DNA of 64,000 bases from Halichoerus grypus (GCF_964656455.1 NC_135717.1:144288308-144352307), one strand, 5' to 3'. Positions 1 to 10,539 are shown, counted from the stretch's first letter. Program-made: numbers and translations. The notes: generated from the letters alone by a model not told the origin.

Positions 1-1927
1 AGGTCACAGAGGTTGCTGCCTGTGTTCTCCTCAAGGATTTTGATGGATTCCTGTCTCACATTTAGGCTTTTCATCCATTTTGAGTCTATTTTTGTGTACA
101 ATGTAAGAAAATAGTCCAGTTTCATTCTTCTGCATGTGGCTGTCCAATTTTCCCAACACCATTTGTTGAAGAGACTGTCTTTTTTTCCATTGGATATTCT
201 TTCCTGCTTTGTCAAAGATTAGTTGACCATAGAGTTGAGGGTCCATTTCTGGGCTCTCTATTCTGTTCCATTGATCTATGAGTCTGTTTCCATGCCAGTA
301 CCATACGGTCTTGATGATTAAAGCTTTGTAATAGAGCCTGAAATCCGGAATTGTGATGCCACCAACTTTGCTTTTCTTTTTCAACATTCCTTTGGCTATT
401 CAGGGTCTTTTCTAGTTCCATACAAATTATAAGATTATTTGTTCCTTTTCTTTGAAAAATGTTGATGGCATTTTGATAGGGATTGCATTAAATGTGTAGA
501 TTGCTCCAGGTAGCATAGACATTTTCACAATATCTGTTCTTCCAATCCATGAGCATGCAACGTTTTTCCATTTCTTTGTGTCTTCCTCAATGTCTTTCAT
601 GAATATTTTATAGTTTTCTGAGTACAGATTCTTTGCCTCTTTGGTTAGATTTATTCCTAGGTATCTTACGGTTTTGGGTGCAATTGTAAATGGGATCGAC
701 TCCTTAATTTCTCTTTCTTCTGTCTTGTTGTTGGTGTAGAAATGCCACTGATTTCTGTGCATTGATTTTACATCCTGCCACTTTACTGAATTCCTGTATG
801 AGTTCTAGCTGTTTTAGGGTGGAGTCTTTGGGTTTTCCATATAAAGTATCATATCATCTGCAAAGAGTGAGAGTTTGACTTCCTTTTTGCCAATTCACAT
901 GCCTTTTATTTCTTCTTGTTGTCTGATTGCTGAGGCTAGGACTGTTGCATAGCTGTGGTGATAGTGGACATCCCTACTGTGTTCCTGACCTTAGGGGAAA
1001 AGCTCTCAGTTTTTCCCCAATGAGAATGATATTCACTGTGGGTTTTTCATAGATGGCTTTTATGATATTGAGGTATGTGCCCTCTATCCCTGCACTGTGA
1101 AGAGTTTTAATCAAGAAAGGATGTTGTACTTTGTCAAATGCTTTTTCTGCATCTATTGAGAGGATCACACAGTTCTTGTCCTTTCTTTTATTAATGTAGT
1201 GTATCACACCGATTGATTTGCGGATGTTGAACCAAACTTGCAGCCCAGGAATAAATCCCACTTGATCGTGGTGAATAATCCTTTTAATGTACTGTTGGAT
1301 CCTATTGGCTAGTATTTTGGTGAGAATTTTTGCATCCATGTTCATCAAGGATATTGGTCTGTAATTCTCCTTTTTGATGGGGTCTTTGTCTGGTTTTGAT
1401 ATCAAGGAAAGGCTGGCCTCATAAAATGAGTTGGAAGTTTTGTTTCCATTTCTATTTTTTGGAAAAGTTTCAGAAGAATAGGTGTTAATTCTTCTTCAAA
1501 TGTTTGGTAGAATTCCCCTGGGAAGCCATCTGGCTCTGGGCTCTTGTTTGTTGGGAGATTTTTGATTACTGCTTCAATTTCCCTAGTGGTTATGGGTCTG
1601 TTCAGGTTTGCTGTTTCTTCCTGGTTCAATTTTGGTACTTTAAAAGTCTTTAGGAAAGCATCCATTTCTTCCAGATTGTCTAATTTGCTGGCATATATTT
1701 GCTCATAATATATTCTTATAATTGTTTGTTATTTCTTTGGTGTTGGTTGTGATCTCTCCTCTTTCATTCATGATTTTATTTATTTGGGTCCTTTCTCTTT
1801 TCTTTTTGATAAGACTGGCCAGGGGTTTATCAATCTTATTAATTCTTTCAAAGAACCAGCTCCTAGTTTCGTTGATCTGTTCTACTGTTCTTTTGGTTTC
1901 TATTCATTGATTTCTGCTCTGATCTTT

Positions 1928-2128
1928 TTTTTTTTTTTTTAAAGATTTTATTTATTTATTTGAGACAGAGAATGAGAGAGAGAGAGCACATGAGAGGGGA
2001 GGGGGTCAGAGGGAGAAGCAGGCTCCTTGCTGAGCTGGGAGCCCGATGTGGGACTCGATCCAGGGACTCCAGGATCATGACCTGAGCCGAAGGCAGTCGC
2101 TTAACCAACTGAGCCACCCAGGCGCCCC
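1928..2128 (-). mobile_element. SINEC (Can-SINE) inside L1-A, antisense
   Basis: Starts with poly(T) and AAGATTTTATTTATTTATTTGA (the tail reversed) and ends with GAGCCACCCAGGCGCCCC (the tRNA-Lys-like head reversed). Target-site duplication TCTGCTCTGATCTTT at 1913-1927 and 2129-2143 is a perfect 15 bp, and it lies in L1 sequence. The diagnostic form is GGCAGTCGCTTAACC, the same variant group as the copies at 9753, 14276 and 27771. Confidence 0.98.
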
Positions 2129-2808
2129 TCTGCTCTGATCTTTATTATTTCTCTTCTCCTGCTGGGTTTAGGCTTTATTTGCTGTTCTTTCTCCAGCTCC
2201 TTTAGGTGTAGGGTTACGTTGTGTATTTGAGACCTTTCTTGTGTCTTGAGAAAGGCTTGTATTGCTATATACTTTCCTCTTAGGACCGCCTTTGCTGCAT
2301 CCAAAAGGTTTTGAACAGTTCTGTTTTCATTTTCATTTGTTTCCATTAGTTTTTTAAATTCTTCTTTAATTTCCTGGTTGACCCATTCATTCTTTAGTAG
2401 GATGCTATTTAGTCTCCATGTATTTGAGTTCTTTCCAACTTCCCTCTTTTGATTGAGTTCTAGTTTCAAAGCATTGTGGTCTGAAAATATGCAGAGAATG
2501 ATCCCAAACTTTTGGGACTGGTTGAGACCTGATTTGTGACCCAGGATGCGATCTATTCTGGGGAATGTTCCATGTGCACTAGAGAAGAATGTGTATTCTG
2601 TTGCTTTGGGATGGAATGTTCTGAATATATCTGTGAAAACCATCTGGTCCAGTGTGTTATTTAAAGCCTTTATTTCCTTGTTCATCTTTTGCTTAGATGA
2701 TCTATCTATTTCAGTGAGGGGGTGTTAAAGTCCCCTACTATTATTGTATTATTTTCGATGTGTTTCTTTGATTTTGTTATTAATTGGCTTATATAATTGG
2801 CTGCTCCC

Positions 2809-2995
2809 GGGGTGCCTGGGTGGCTCAGTCATTAAGCGTCTGCTTTTGGCTCAGGTCATGATCTCAGGGTCCTGGGATCGAGCCCCGCACCGGGCTCCCT
2901 GCTCCGCGGGAAGCCTGCTTCTCCCTCTCCCACTCCCCTTGCTTGTGTTCCCTCTTCCGCTGTGTCTCTCTCTGTCAAATAAATAAATAAAATCT
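2809..2995 (+). mobile_element. SINEC inside L1-A, sense
   Basis: Head GGGGTGCCTGGGTGGCTCAG, the variant CATTAAGCGTCTGC, middle CACTCCCCTTGCTTGTG, then AAATAAATAAATAAAATCT with almost no poly(A). A perfect 17-bp target-site duplication, TATAATTGGCTGCTCCC, lies at 2792-2808 and 2996-3012. The duplicated bases are L1 endonuclease sequence, so the SINE is younger than the L1. The perfect duplication suggests a recent event. Confidence 0.98.
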
Positions 2996-3022
2996 TATAA
3001 TTGGCTGCTCCCATGTTAGGAA

Positions 3023-3136
3023 GCATGATACATGACTTTCTCTGACTTATTTTGCTCAGCATTATGACCTCCAGTTCCATCCACATCGTCACAAATGCCA
3101 AATTTCATTCCTTTTGATGGCTGCATAATATTCCAT

Positions 3137-3183
<47 letters not shown>

Positions 3184-3345
3184 CACATCTTCTTTATCCA
3201 TTCATCTGTCAATGGACATCTTGGCTCTTTCCATTGTTTGGTTATTGTGGACATTGCTGCTATAAACATCAGGGTGCACATACCCCTTCGGATCCCTACA
3301 TTTGTATCTTTAGGGTAAATACCCAGTAGTGCAATTGTTAGGGAT
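3023..3345 (-). pseudogene. L1-B: ORF2 C-terminal fragment
   Basis: The minus strand carries the typical end of L1 ORF2: a stretch like LLGIYPK, then MFIAA, WKEPRCP, TDEWIKKMW and the GIMLS-like region near 3040. An expanded (TA)n at 3141-3180 sits where the TMEYY codons should be. The piece is wedged between the endonuclease region of L1-A and a 5' UTR, where ORF1 would be expected in an ordinary element. It may be the 3' part of an internally deleted L1, entered by L1-A. Confidence 0.85.
3141..3180. repeat. (TA)20 microsatellite in L1 ORF2
   Basis: Uninterrupted TA dinucleotides, about 20 units. It grew from the short TATATATA stretch normally present at this place in carnivore L1 ORF2 (compare 34569-34580). 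Confidence 0.97.
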
Positions 3346-4563
3346 AGAATATGACTGTAAAAATGAAAATTAAAAAAGATTCTAAAAAAAGAAATTCGTA
3401 AGATAAGATGGTTGAAAAAAGAAAGAAGAAAAATTAAAAAAAAATAGAAAAAGAAAAAATAAAGAAAATTAAAAAAATTAACTTTGAAAGACTAAAGAAT
3501 CATGGGGGGAAAAGCCATGAATTCTATGTGCTGTATTCCCCTAGCACTGGAGTTTTGCAGTTCTCATTGATTGGTAAACTTGGTCTTGGCTGAATGTTCT
3601 TGCTGATCTTCTGGGGGAGGGGCCCATTGCAGAAATTCTCAAATGTCTTTGCCTGAGGCAGAATTGCCCCGCCCTTGCTGGGGGCCAGGCTAAGTAATCT
3701 ACTCGAGTTTGCTCTCGGGAGCTTTTGTTCCCTGCAAGCTTTCTGTACAGCTTTGGAGGATGAGAGTGAAAATGGTGGCCTCCCAATCTCTGGCCCCAGA
3801 GGAGCTGAGAGCTTGGGCCCCACTCCTCAGTGAACCCTCCGAGAAAAGCAGTCAATCACTCCTGTCTCCCTGGTCTCCAGCTGAACTGCACGCTCACTCG
3901 GCCTGTGACCAAGCATTTCTGTCTCCGGCACATGACCTGGTTTGGAGTCTCCAAACCCAGCAGATTCCTGAGGTGTGTTCCTGTGCTGCTCCTCCCGCAG
4001 GAGGAAGGGGAATCTCCCTGGATCTGCCACTTGTTGGGTGCCTGCTGGAAGAGCAGTGGCCCGACTGTGCCGTGGATCACAGTTCATGGCAACCCCGAGC
4101 TAAGAGCCCACTCCTCAGCTCCGTCTCTTCAGCCGGCTTCCCCGCTCCGATACCTGGGAGCTCTGTCTCAGGCACCCCCGGTCTTTCTGTGATCCCAAAG
4201 GTCCTGAGACCACACTGTCCCAGTGAGGGTTCCACCCCCTGCTTAGTCACTGGAGCAATGTCCCTCAGCAGAGCTGACTTCTAAAAGTTCCAATTTTGTG
4301 CTCCACTCTCTATCACTTGCTGGTAGCGGCTGACAGAGGCCCCCTCCCCCGCCGTCTGTCTTCCCGAATATCGCCTCGGATTCACTTCTCCACACATCCT
4401 ACCTTCCAGAAAGTGGTCGCTTTTCTGTTCATAGAATTGCTGCTATTCTTTTCTTTGATCTCCTGCTGGGTTTGTAGGTGTTCAGAGTGGTTTTATCCCT
4501 ATCTAGCTGAATTCCTGGGACCAGATGAAATTTAGGTCTCCTACTCCTCTGTCATCTTGATCC
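3346..4563 (-). promoter_or_regulatory. L1-B 5' UTR / internal promoter
   Basis: On the minus strand this begins near 4563 with GATCAAGATGACAGAGGAG and runs through a GC- and CpG-richer block (3600-4420) to an A/T-rich purine tract (3346-3480) that in carnivore L1s precedes ORF1. It matches my recollection of the carnivore L1 5' UTR. By analogy it is the pol II promoter, with transcription starting at the outer end and running leftward. The usual YY1-type start motif AAGATGGCGG reads AAGATGACAG here, so the core ATGG is lost. Open frames across 3524-4284 are by-products of its GC content. Confidence 0.88.
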
Positions 4564-5729
4564 TCTTGTTCAATCCTTTTATTTTCATTAATGTTTCTGA
4601 ATTCTGGTTCTATTTTTGAGGAACCATGGTGAGATTTCCTATGATAGAACAGTTCATATTCTTTGTCTACCTGGATGCTATTAGGATTTTTGTTGGTTGT
4701 GGTGATGGTGTTGGTTTGGCTCTTAGAAACAAACAAACAAAAACACAAACCTCAAAAGTGGCACCAGGAGAGGGAGAGAGAGAGACTTGAAGGGAGGGAG
4801 GGCAAGAACACATTCATTATCTAACAAACAAAACACATTTTTAAAAGTTTTGTTCTCTCAACTCTACTTCTGCCCTTATGTCTTCAATTTCTCTGGTTTA
4901 ATATGTTCCTTACATTAAGTCTTCATAAGTGAAATCTTGTGTTACCATAGTAAGAACATTTATAATAATGTGCTCAAAGTTTATTTAATATTGGATAGTG
5001 GAAACTAACGTCTCATTCTGTCTCTTTCTTCTATCCTTCTCTTCATTAAAAAAATAATAAAAATATTTCAGATTTGATTATTTAAAGGATAAACTGAAAA
5101 ATGTACACAATATACAAAAACATCAACTAAAATCAGGAGTTGATAGACTTGCCTTAATTACATCTTGGGAAAAATTGATTAGAATTTATCTTCTTAAACC
5201 AAACTTAATAGAGGTCTACATTTTTTCTGAAGAAATAGAGGTAAATGTTAAGAGTAACACAAATATATCTTTCGAAGGTTAAACAATTATATTTGTTAAA
5301 AAAAAATGTATTTGTCATGGAAAAATGTGTACCCTAAATGTAGAGTTAGGATAACCTATTCAGTGCAAAAAACAAACTTGGAATTAGGATAAATTGAGGA
5401 TTAAACACTATTTTAAAGTGAATTAATTTTTAATCCAAAATTTTCATGTCAATTTAAAGCAAAGAAAAGGAAATTACTTGTTTCATGTTATGCAGACCAT
5501 AGCAAACCTTAACTATATTTTGATTTCATCTTTCAACCAGCTGCTTTCCCTTTGGGAAAAAATATGTCCACACATCTTGGTCAACTCTTTTGGCAGACTT
5601 ATTCAATTGATTCAATATAACATATAACAATTAGTCAGCTTATGTTTTAAAAAAAGATGACTTAGTTCATAATACTGACAAAATTCACCAATGTTTATAA
5701 TAATCATTCATTGAAACAAACCTATACTC
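4564..5729. other. unique AT-rich DNA
   Basis: No recognised element. It contains a short (AAAC)n at 4727-4745, a GAGA-rich stretch at 4768-4800 and AT-rich sequence. No open frame of interest. Confidence 0.6.
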
Positions 5730-5990
5730 TAATAAACTAAGGTAGTAGAAAGAGCATAATCCTTGAAGTCAGATAGATCTAAGCCAGATAGATTCAAGTT
5801 TATTTTCTACCATTTATTGGCTGTTTGATCCTAGAAAATTGATTCCATCTTACTCAATTTCTTGTCTGTAAAAAGGAAATTGAAATGTACGTTGTAGTTG
5901 CTCTGAGAATTGAATGAGATAATATGTAGTGATCGATCTATGGTCTATGGGGGGCATTTCTAGTAATTCTCCCTCATTTTCCCCCTTAAA
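5730..5990 (+). repeat. MIR SINE (ancient)
   Basis: Old mammal-wide MIR: GAAAGAGCATAATCCTTGAAGTCAG, a TTCAAGTTTA..CTACCATTTATTGGCTG core, TGTCTGTAAAAAGGAAAT, then GAGAATTGAATGAGATAATA. The order matches the MIR consensus (gained-SAG, core, CTGTAAAATGG, AGGATTAAATGAGATAA). Strongly diverged. Confidence 0.85.
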
Positions 5991-6029
5991 TATTAAATAT
6001 ATACTTGGTATGTATTTAATGTCATGCAT

Positions 6030-6330
6030 TTTCACAGTTCAAAATTCAAAAGGACAAAAGAAAAAAGGCAAGGTGTTTCTTCTTGTCCCCTTCCTTGGTG
6101 GAAACTGATGTGACTAGTTTCTTATGAAAGCTCTAGAGACTTTTTATGCAGGTACAAGCAAGCACACCTAATGTTCTTTTTTTTCTTTTTCTTTTTGTAC
6201 ACAAAATAGTGGTAAACCATATACATAGTTCTGCACTTTATTTTTACCTTTATAGATATATTGAAGATAGTTTCATGATTAATAACCAAAGAATATTCAC
6301 ATTCTTGTTTATGATAGCAGAGAAAGGACT
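6030..6330 (-). mobile_element. old L1M-type 3' fragment, antisense
   Basis: CAGTTCAAAATTCAAAAGG, CTTGTCCCCTTCCTT, TTTTTATGCAGGTACAAGCA and GTTCTGCACTTTATTTTTACC follow, in order, an old mammalian L1 3' end read in antisense. Divergence is high and the ends are unclear. Confidence 0.55.
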
Positions 6331-6384
6331 GATGTTTCTTATGTGCAGATATTTCTAGAGCTCCTGCCTAGTGAGGCTGCATTT

Positions 6385-6610
6385 GGTGATAGTGAAAATC
6401 AGGTAGACAGGAGTTTGAATCTCAGCTCTGCCACTAAACGGAAGGAAATCTCAGTGTGCTCATCTGTACTTAAAAGGGGTACAATACCGTGCCTGCTGTG
6501 TGAGTTGTCGCCAGGACTAAATAAGATAATGCACGTCAAAGTCTTAGCTCTCTGCCTGGCACACAGTAGGTGTTCAATAAATGGTGGCTGCTATAACAAG
6601 TATTATTAAT
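6385..6610 (+). repeat. MIR SINE
   Basis: Contains GAGTTTGAATCTCAGCTCTGCCAC, CATCTGTACTTAAAAGGGG, AGGACTAAATAAGATAATGCACG and CTCTGCCTGGCACACAGTAG followed by TGTTCAATAAATG. Nearly the whole MIR is present, with a well preserved 3' end. Confidence 0.93.
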
Positions 6611-7766
6611 TTTTGGCTGTGCCAAAGAACAAATATTGCTAAAGTTTGTAACACACATATCCTGTGGAAACTGGCTTAAGCTATTTAGAAATAGCTATGC
6701 CCTCTTACAGATTGGTAAATGGTGGCCATCATACCAAATCCTTAAGCATATTTTAATCAGTATTTTGGAAAAACTTTCCTGAATAACTCCAAATTTTTCC
6801 CTTTTAAGCATTCTAAGCTGTTACTCAAGGTCATAAAAGCAAAAAAAGAGCCCGTTCCTGTCCCTTATCCTTTTATTAAAGTGAATTTAAAATTACTATG
6901 GTATTCAAAAAGTAACTGAGCCTGTGGAAGGCATTCTGTAGGAGAGTCTCTAATTCAAGATGCATAAGCATTTGATCACCTAGAAATTGTCCTTCAAGTG
7001 AATTTTAAACTTTTATTTTTTCTTGAACACTGACTGTGCTTAGATTAAAATAAGCTTAGCATAGACAGAATGATTTCATATCCTGATAGATTATCATTTT
7101 AGTTTTAAATTTTAAAAGGATTTAACAACATTCTACTCAATGTTCAGAGAAAAATTCATGACTCATAATGATCTTTATAAATTTATTAAAGATTGCTTTG
7201 TATAATATCCAAATTAAACATGATAATAATTTGAAATAGTTTTCCTTTTGAAAAGGCTATTTGCTGATCATATATAGCAATAAAATCACCACACAGAATG
7301 TGAGGTTCAGTGATGTAATCCACCCCTTTTTAGTTCAGATTAGTATTTTTTTGCATAAGGAGAAGTGATTTGGGGATAATCATGAATTGTATTTTTACAT
7401 TCCAACCTTACTGAAATGTTATTATTAAGCAGCTCCAAAAAGATCTGTTAATGCTTTTACCAGACAAAAATACACCTTTTATAGCAGTTTGTATTTTAGG
7501 GTCTTAAAACAGACACAGAAAACACATTAGAATATCATTTCAAGGACGGCTGATACATTCATTCCCTGGAGATTGAGCCTACCCTGTGGACATAAGACAC
7601 AGAAAAAAAGTTTGACCATATCCATATTCAAACCAGAAAAACTCTCTAGAGAATTTGATTATTATGTCCTGAATACTTCACCTTAAAATGAACTGCTTGT
7701 TGCTAGGAGAATACCTGGATCAAAAGGAAAAAAAAAAAAAAAAAAAAAAGAACTGTATGTGAGTGC
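6611..7766. other. unique AT-rich DNA
   Basis: No element or gene recognised. A run of 22 A at 7728-7749 lies just upstream of the next SINE. Confidence 0.6.
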
Positions 7767-7780
7767 TTTTAAAAATAAAG

Positions 7781-7983
7781 CCACCTAGGTGGCTCAGCCA
7801 GTTGAATGGCTGACTCTTGATTTTAACTCAGTCATGATCTCAGGGTTGTGAGATCAAGCCCCGTGTGGGGATATGTGCTCAGTGCAGTCTGCTTGTATCT
7901 CTCCCTCTGCTCCTCCCCCTGCTCGCACGCGCTCTCTCTCTCTCTCTCTCTCAAATAAATAAATAAATAAATAAATAAAATCT
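7781..7983 (+). mobile_element. SINEC, older variant, sense
   Basis: Head CCACCTAGGTGGCTCAGCCAG, body TGACTCTTGATTTTAACTCAG and GGGTTGTGAGATCAAGCCCC (the variant with a TTGTGAGATCAAG B-box), then a (CT)n run and (AAAT)n. Flanked by TTTTAAAAATAAAG at 7767-7780 and 7984-7997. More diverged than the GATCGAG group, so an older insertion. Confidence 0.95.
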
Positions 7984-8174
7984 TTTTAAAAATAAAGAAA
8001 ATAAAAGAAAAAGACTCTAAACATCTTTTCACTGGAGCTTAAGTTTGGAAAAGAGGAGCCAAAGACAATTTCTTTAGATGCAGATTTAAGCCATCATATT
8101 AGATTGTTTTGTGAATTGTTTAAAGAGTTTCATTTGAATGGCTTCACTTTCCTCTTTTTCCTTTCAATACTTGG

Positions 8175-8405
8175 GCTTGGCAATATAGCAGCCTGTTTAC
8201 TACTCAGATTCTGGACTTAGGCTCCCTGGGTTCAAAACCGTGCTCTGCTGCTTCTTCTGGGGAGCTGCTTCTTCTGTAACTTTGAAAGTTACTTAAAAAT
8301 CCTTAAGCCTCTGTTTCTTCTTGTCCAATGATCATGATGATAATAGTACTTACCTCCATAGCATCATGGTGATGATTAAATGAACCAAAATTCACAGAGC
8401 GCTGT
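8175..8405 (+). repeat. MIR SINE
   Basis: CAGATTCTGGACTTAGGCTCCCTGGGTTC, CTGCTGCTTCTTC, AAGTTACTTAAAAATCCTTAAG, then AATAGTACTTACCTCCATAG and GATGATTAAATGAACC. MIR parts in consensus order, with a short duplication of GCTGCTTCTTCTG in the core. Confidence 0.9.
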
Positions 8406-8429
8406 GGGGGGAGACAACATTTTACCTCT

Positions 8430-8900
8430 ACTCTCTTAGGGCTTTTTGATTGGGCCTGAGAACTAAACTGACATAGGACAGATTAACAGGAGGAAAGCAC
8501 ACACATTTACATGTTTTATGTCACATAGGGGCCCTCATAAGGAAATAGAGACCCAAAGAAGTGGCAAAACCTAAATACTTTTATATGGGATTGAAGAAAG
8601 AGAAGCAATTGTGGAAGAGTAACTAAAATATACAGGGAGGTTAAATGAAAATACAAATTATTTTAACAAGGTCTGTTTGTAGAGAATTCTCTTGGCTTTG
8701 ACTTGCCACTCAAAAATGTTGATTTTCTCCTGGTATAGAAAGGACATCTTGCACATGGGCATTTTTAATCCCCTGTTTTCAGGAAGAAAATGGAAGATTA
8801 GAGTGTCCTTCTTGCATCTGCTGTGTGATTAAGCGTCCTTAGCTCAAACTGATCCTTATTATGCTAACGTGGCATAATTTGGGGTGGCATATTCTTCCAC
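8430..8900. repeat. unclassified interspersed repeat candidate
   Basis: The text (GGACAGATTAACAGGAGG near 8476, GTGGCATAATTTGGGGTGGC near 8870) resembles old dispersed mammalian repeats I have seen. I cannot name the family or orientation. Confidence 0.3.
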
Positions 8901-9159
8901 CTTTCAGCACTTAGAACAGCATCTAGCCTGTAATTCATGCTCTATGAGGGTTATTTACTATTTATTTGGAATATGTTAAGAAAATTTTTGTTTTTATTTT
9001 TCACTTCTGCTATAAAATTGGGAAAATAAAATAAGACTTCACACTGGAAAACTCTTGCAAGGAAGGTTCTAAGTCACTTTCTTTTGGGAGACTTCCATAA
9101 TAGTAAGAATAAGGACAACAAACAACAAATATATGAACAGCAGCCAAAGATAATATAAT

Positions 9160-9410
9160 TTTTAACTGCTAGGCATTGTGCAAAATGCTGTGCATACATT
9201 TTATTCTTCTTTAAACTTTGCATCTACCTTGACAGATAGTTTCCCTATTTTATGTAGTAAAAAAGGAAAACTTTTTTCTTTTTTTTTATTATGTTCAGTT
9301 AGCCAGAAAAAAGGAAAACTTAATTGCGTTTACTAACGTTCAAGAGGCACATAGTTAGGGAGCAGCACAGCCAATACTGGATTCCCAGATTACTGTTCTC
9401 AAAGTTCATA
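9160..9410 (-). repeat. MIR SINE, antisense, split by a tiny L1
   Basis: Antisense MIR: CTAGGCATTGTGCAAAATGC, CATACATTTTATTCTTCTTTAAAC, GACAGATAGTTTCCCTATTTTATG, then AGGCACATAGTTAGGGAGCAG and ACTGGATTCCCAGATTA. The element is split between the Fig. GTAAAAAAGG position and AATTGCG by the 33-bp insert at 9274-9306. Confidence 0.75.
9274..9306 (-). mobile_element. 33-bp L1 insertion with target-site duplication
   Basis: Between two copies of AAAAAAGGAAAACTT (9259-9273 and 9307-9321, perfect 15 bp) lie 33 bases: TTTTCTTTTTTTTTATT followed by ATGTTCAGTTAGCCAG. Reversed, this is a 3'-terminal stub of a carnivore L1 (compare the ATTAACATAACATAATAAAA end at 42137-42156) with its poly(A). It is an extremely 5'-truncated L1 inserted in a MIR. 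Confidence 0.75.
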
Positions 9411-9737
9411 GTTAACAACCAAGATAGGGTTTCCCACACAGCAACCTTCATCATACTTTTTGCCATTTTGTTGTGTAAGAAAAATAAAATGACACTATTT
9501 AAAATAAAGAAAATATAAATCCAGGAATTGGTTACTTATAATGAAGGAAGAGCTCAGAAGGTAAAAAGGAGGCCAAGAGTCTATCCAGAGATTAGTAACA
9601 ACAGTAAGCCAGTGTGGAGGGGCAAGTGAGAAGGCCCTTTTACCAGATTCAAGGGCCAGTGGGAGTATGATCTAAAAAAACCTACAATTGAGCCAAGTCT
9701 AACCTGTGGCAGCCAGAAGAGGCACACAGCCAACGTC
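9411..9737. other. unique DNA
   Basis: Nothing recognised. A 64-codon open frame here has no L1 or protein-family features. Confidence 0.5.
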
Positions 9738-9752
9738 AAAGATACTATCTGA

Positions 9753-9952
9753 GGGCGCCTGGGTGGCTCAGTTGGTTAAGCGACTGCCTTCGGCTCAGGT
9801 CATGATCCTGGAGTCCCTGGATCGAGTCCCGCATCGGGCTCCCTGCTCGGCAGGGAGTCTGCTTTGCCCTCTGACGCTATCCCCTCTCATGTGTTCTCTC
9901 TCATTCTCTCTCTCTCAAATAAATAAATAAAATCTTTAAAAAAAAAAAAAAA
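9753..9952 (+). mobile_element. SINEC, young, sense
   Basis: Full SINE: GGGCGCCTGGGTGGCTCAGT, variant GCGACTGCCTTCGGC, B-box-like GGATCGAGTCCCGC, a CT-rich middle, AAATAAATAAATAAAATCTTT and a poly(A) of about 18. Perfect 15-bp target-site duplication AAAGATACTATCTGA at 9738-9752 and 9953-9967. Long pure poly(A) and a perfect duplication indicate a recent insertion. Confidence 0.98.
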
Positions 9953-10339
9953 AAAGATACTATCTGAAGTAGAGAAAATGGAAATAAATTCTCTGTCATA
10001 TCCCTTCCTTACTCCCTTCAATCTCCCATCAAGGTCTCTCACTAATCAAAACTATCCAGAATCCCATTGACATTGGAGCCTGGGACCCACAGATGTAGAG
10101 GTTCAGCTCACTGTGACACAAAGAACATGCGAATAGGTGGCAACACACATTATGGCAGTCAGGCTTAGATCAACCTATTCTTTTAGGTATAGTTCACCTA
10201 ATCTTTTCTCCCAATTGGCTAAAAATTCTAATTAAATACAGATTTGTAGTAAGGAAACATCCTATCATTACCTGAATAGGAATTAAAATCATTGTCATAA
10301 ATAGAAAATAGTCATAAACTTCAGAAAACAACACAACTA

Positions 10340-10510
10340 ATCTTAGCTTTGAAGTCAGAGAGACCCCAGTTTCTAGTCTACTTTCTATCACTTACTAGTT
10401 GTTCAATCCTAGACAATTAATTCAGCTGTTTCCATCCCTTTTGTTATCTATTAAAAGGGAAACTAAAAGCTAACTAAGGCCTACAAGGATTGAGACATTA
10501 ATAACATCAA
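10340..10510 (+). repeat. MIR SINE
   Basis: GAAGTCAGAGAGACCCCAGT, TATCACTTACTAGTTGTTCAATCC, TAGACAATTAATTCAGC, TTATCTATTAAAAGGG. MIR core order, moderately diverged, 3' end missing. Confidence 0.82.
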
Positions 10511-10539
10511 ACTGAAATGTGTTCCCTTACATAATCAAA

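Larger units (their letters stand above)
1..3022 (-). mobile_element. L1-A: carnivore LINE-1, antisense, ORF2 portion
   Basis: Read on the minus strand this is carnivore L1 ORF2 from inside the endonuclease domain (near 3022) to near the C-terminal third (position 1, where the window cuts it). Two SINEs interrupt it (1928-2128 and 2809-2995). The L1 text resumes exactly across both SINEs, so both inserted after the L1. At about 3022 the endonuclease sequence stops and an ORF2 C-terminus belonging to another L1 begins, so this end is either a 5' truncation or a rearrangement joint. The 3' UTR and poly(A) lie outside the window. Confidence 0.96.
1..3022 (-). pseudogene. broken L1 ORF2 (endonuclease-reverse transcriptase)
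   Basis: ORF2p nicks target DNA and reverse-transcribes L1 RNA. Visible on the minus strand are endonuclease motifs GDFN (codons at 2724-2735) and SDHN (2473-2484), the RT fingers/palm region with [13 protein letters not shown] (within 974-1405), and the RT catalytic FADD (853-864), all intact as motifs. The C-terminal stretch [15 protein letters not shown] is near 160-230. The frame is broken many times: open pieces at 31-387, 427-762, 974-1405, 1402-1665 and 2101-2685 lie in different frames, and a stop follows GDFNTPSLK. With two SINE insertions as well, it cannot encode a working protein. Confidence 0.95.

Noticed and set aside
1722..1910. 62-codon plus frame with membrane-like residues
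   Set aside because: Antisense shadow of L1-A ORF2.
3830..4192. 120-codon overlapping plus frame
   Set aside because: Another frame of the same L1 5' UTR.
3709..4284. 191-codon plus-strand open frame
   Set aside because: It lies antisense in the GC-rich L1 5' UTR. Low stop density comes from composition; no start context, domain or splice evidence.
7781..7860. tRNA-like head of SINEs as a tRNA gene
   Set aside because: The heads are tRNA-Lys derived but lack a full cloverleaf and belong to SINEC retrotransposons.
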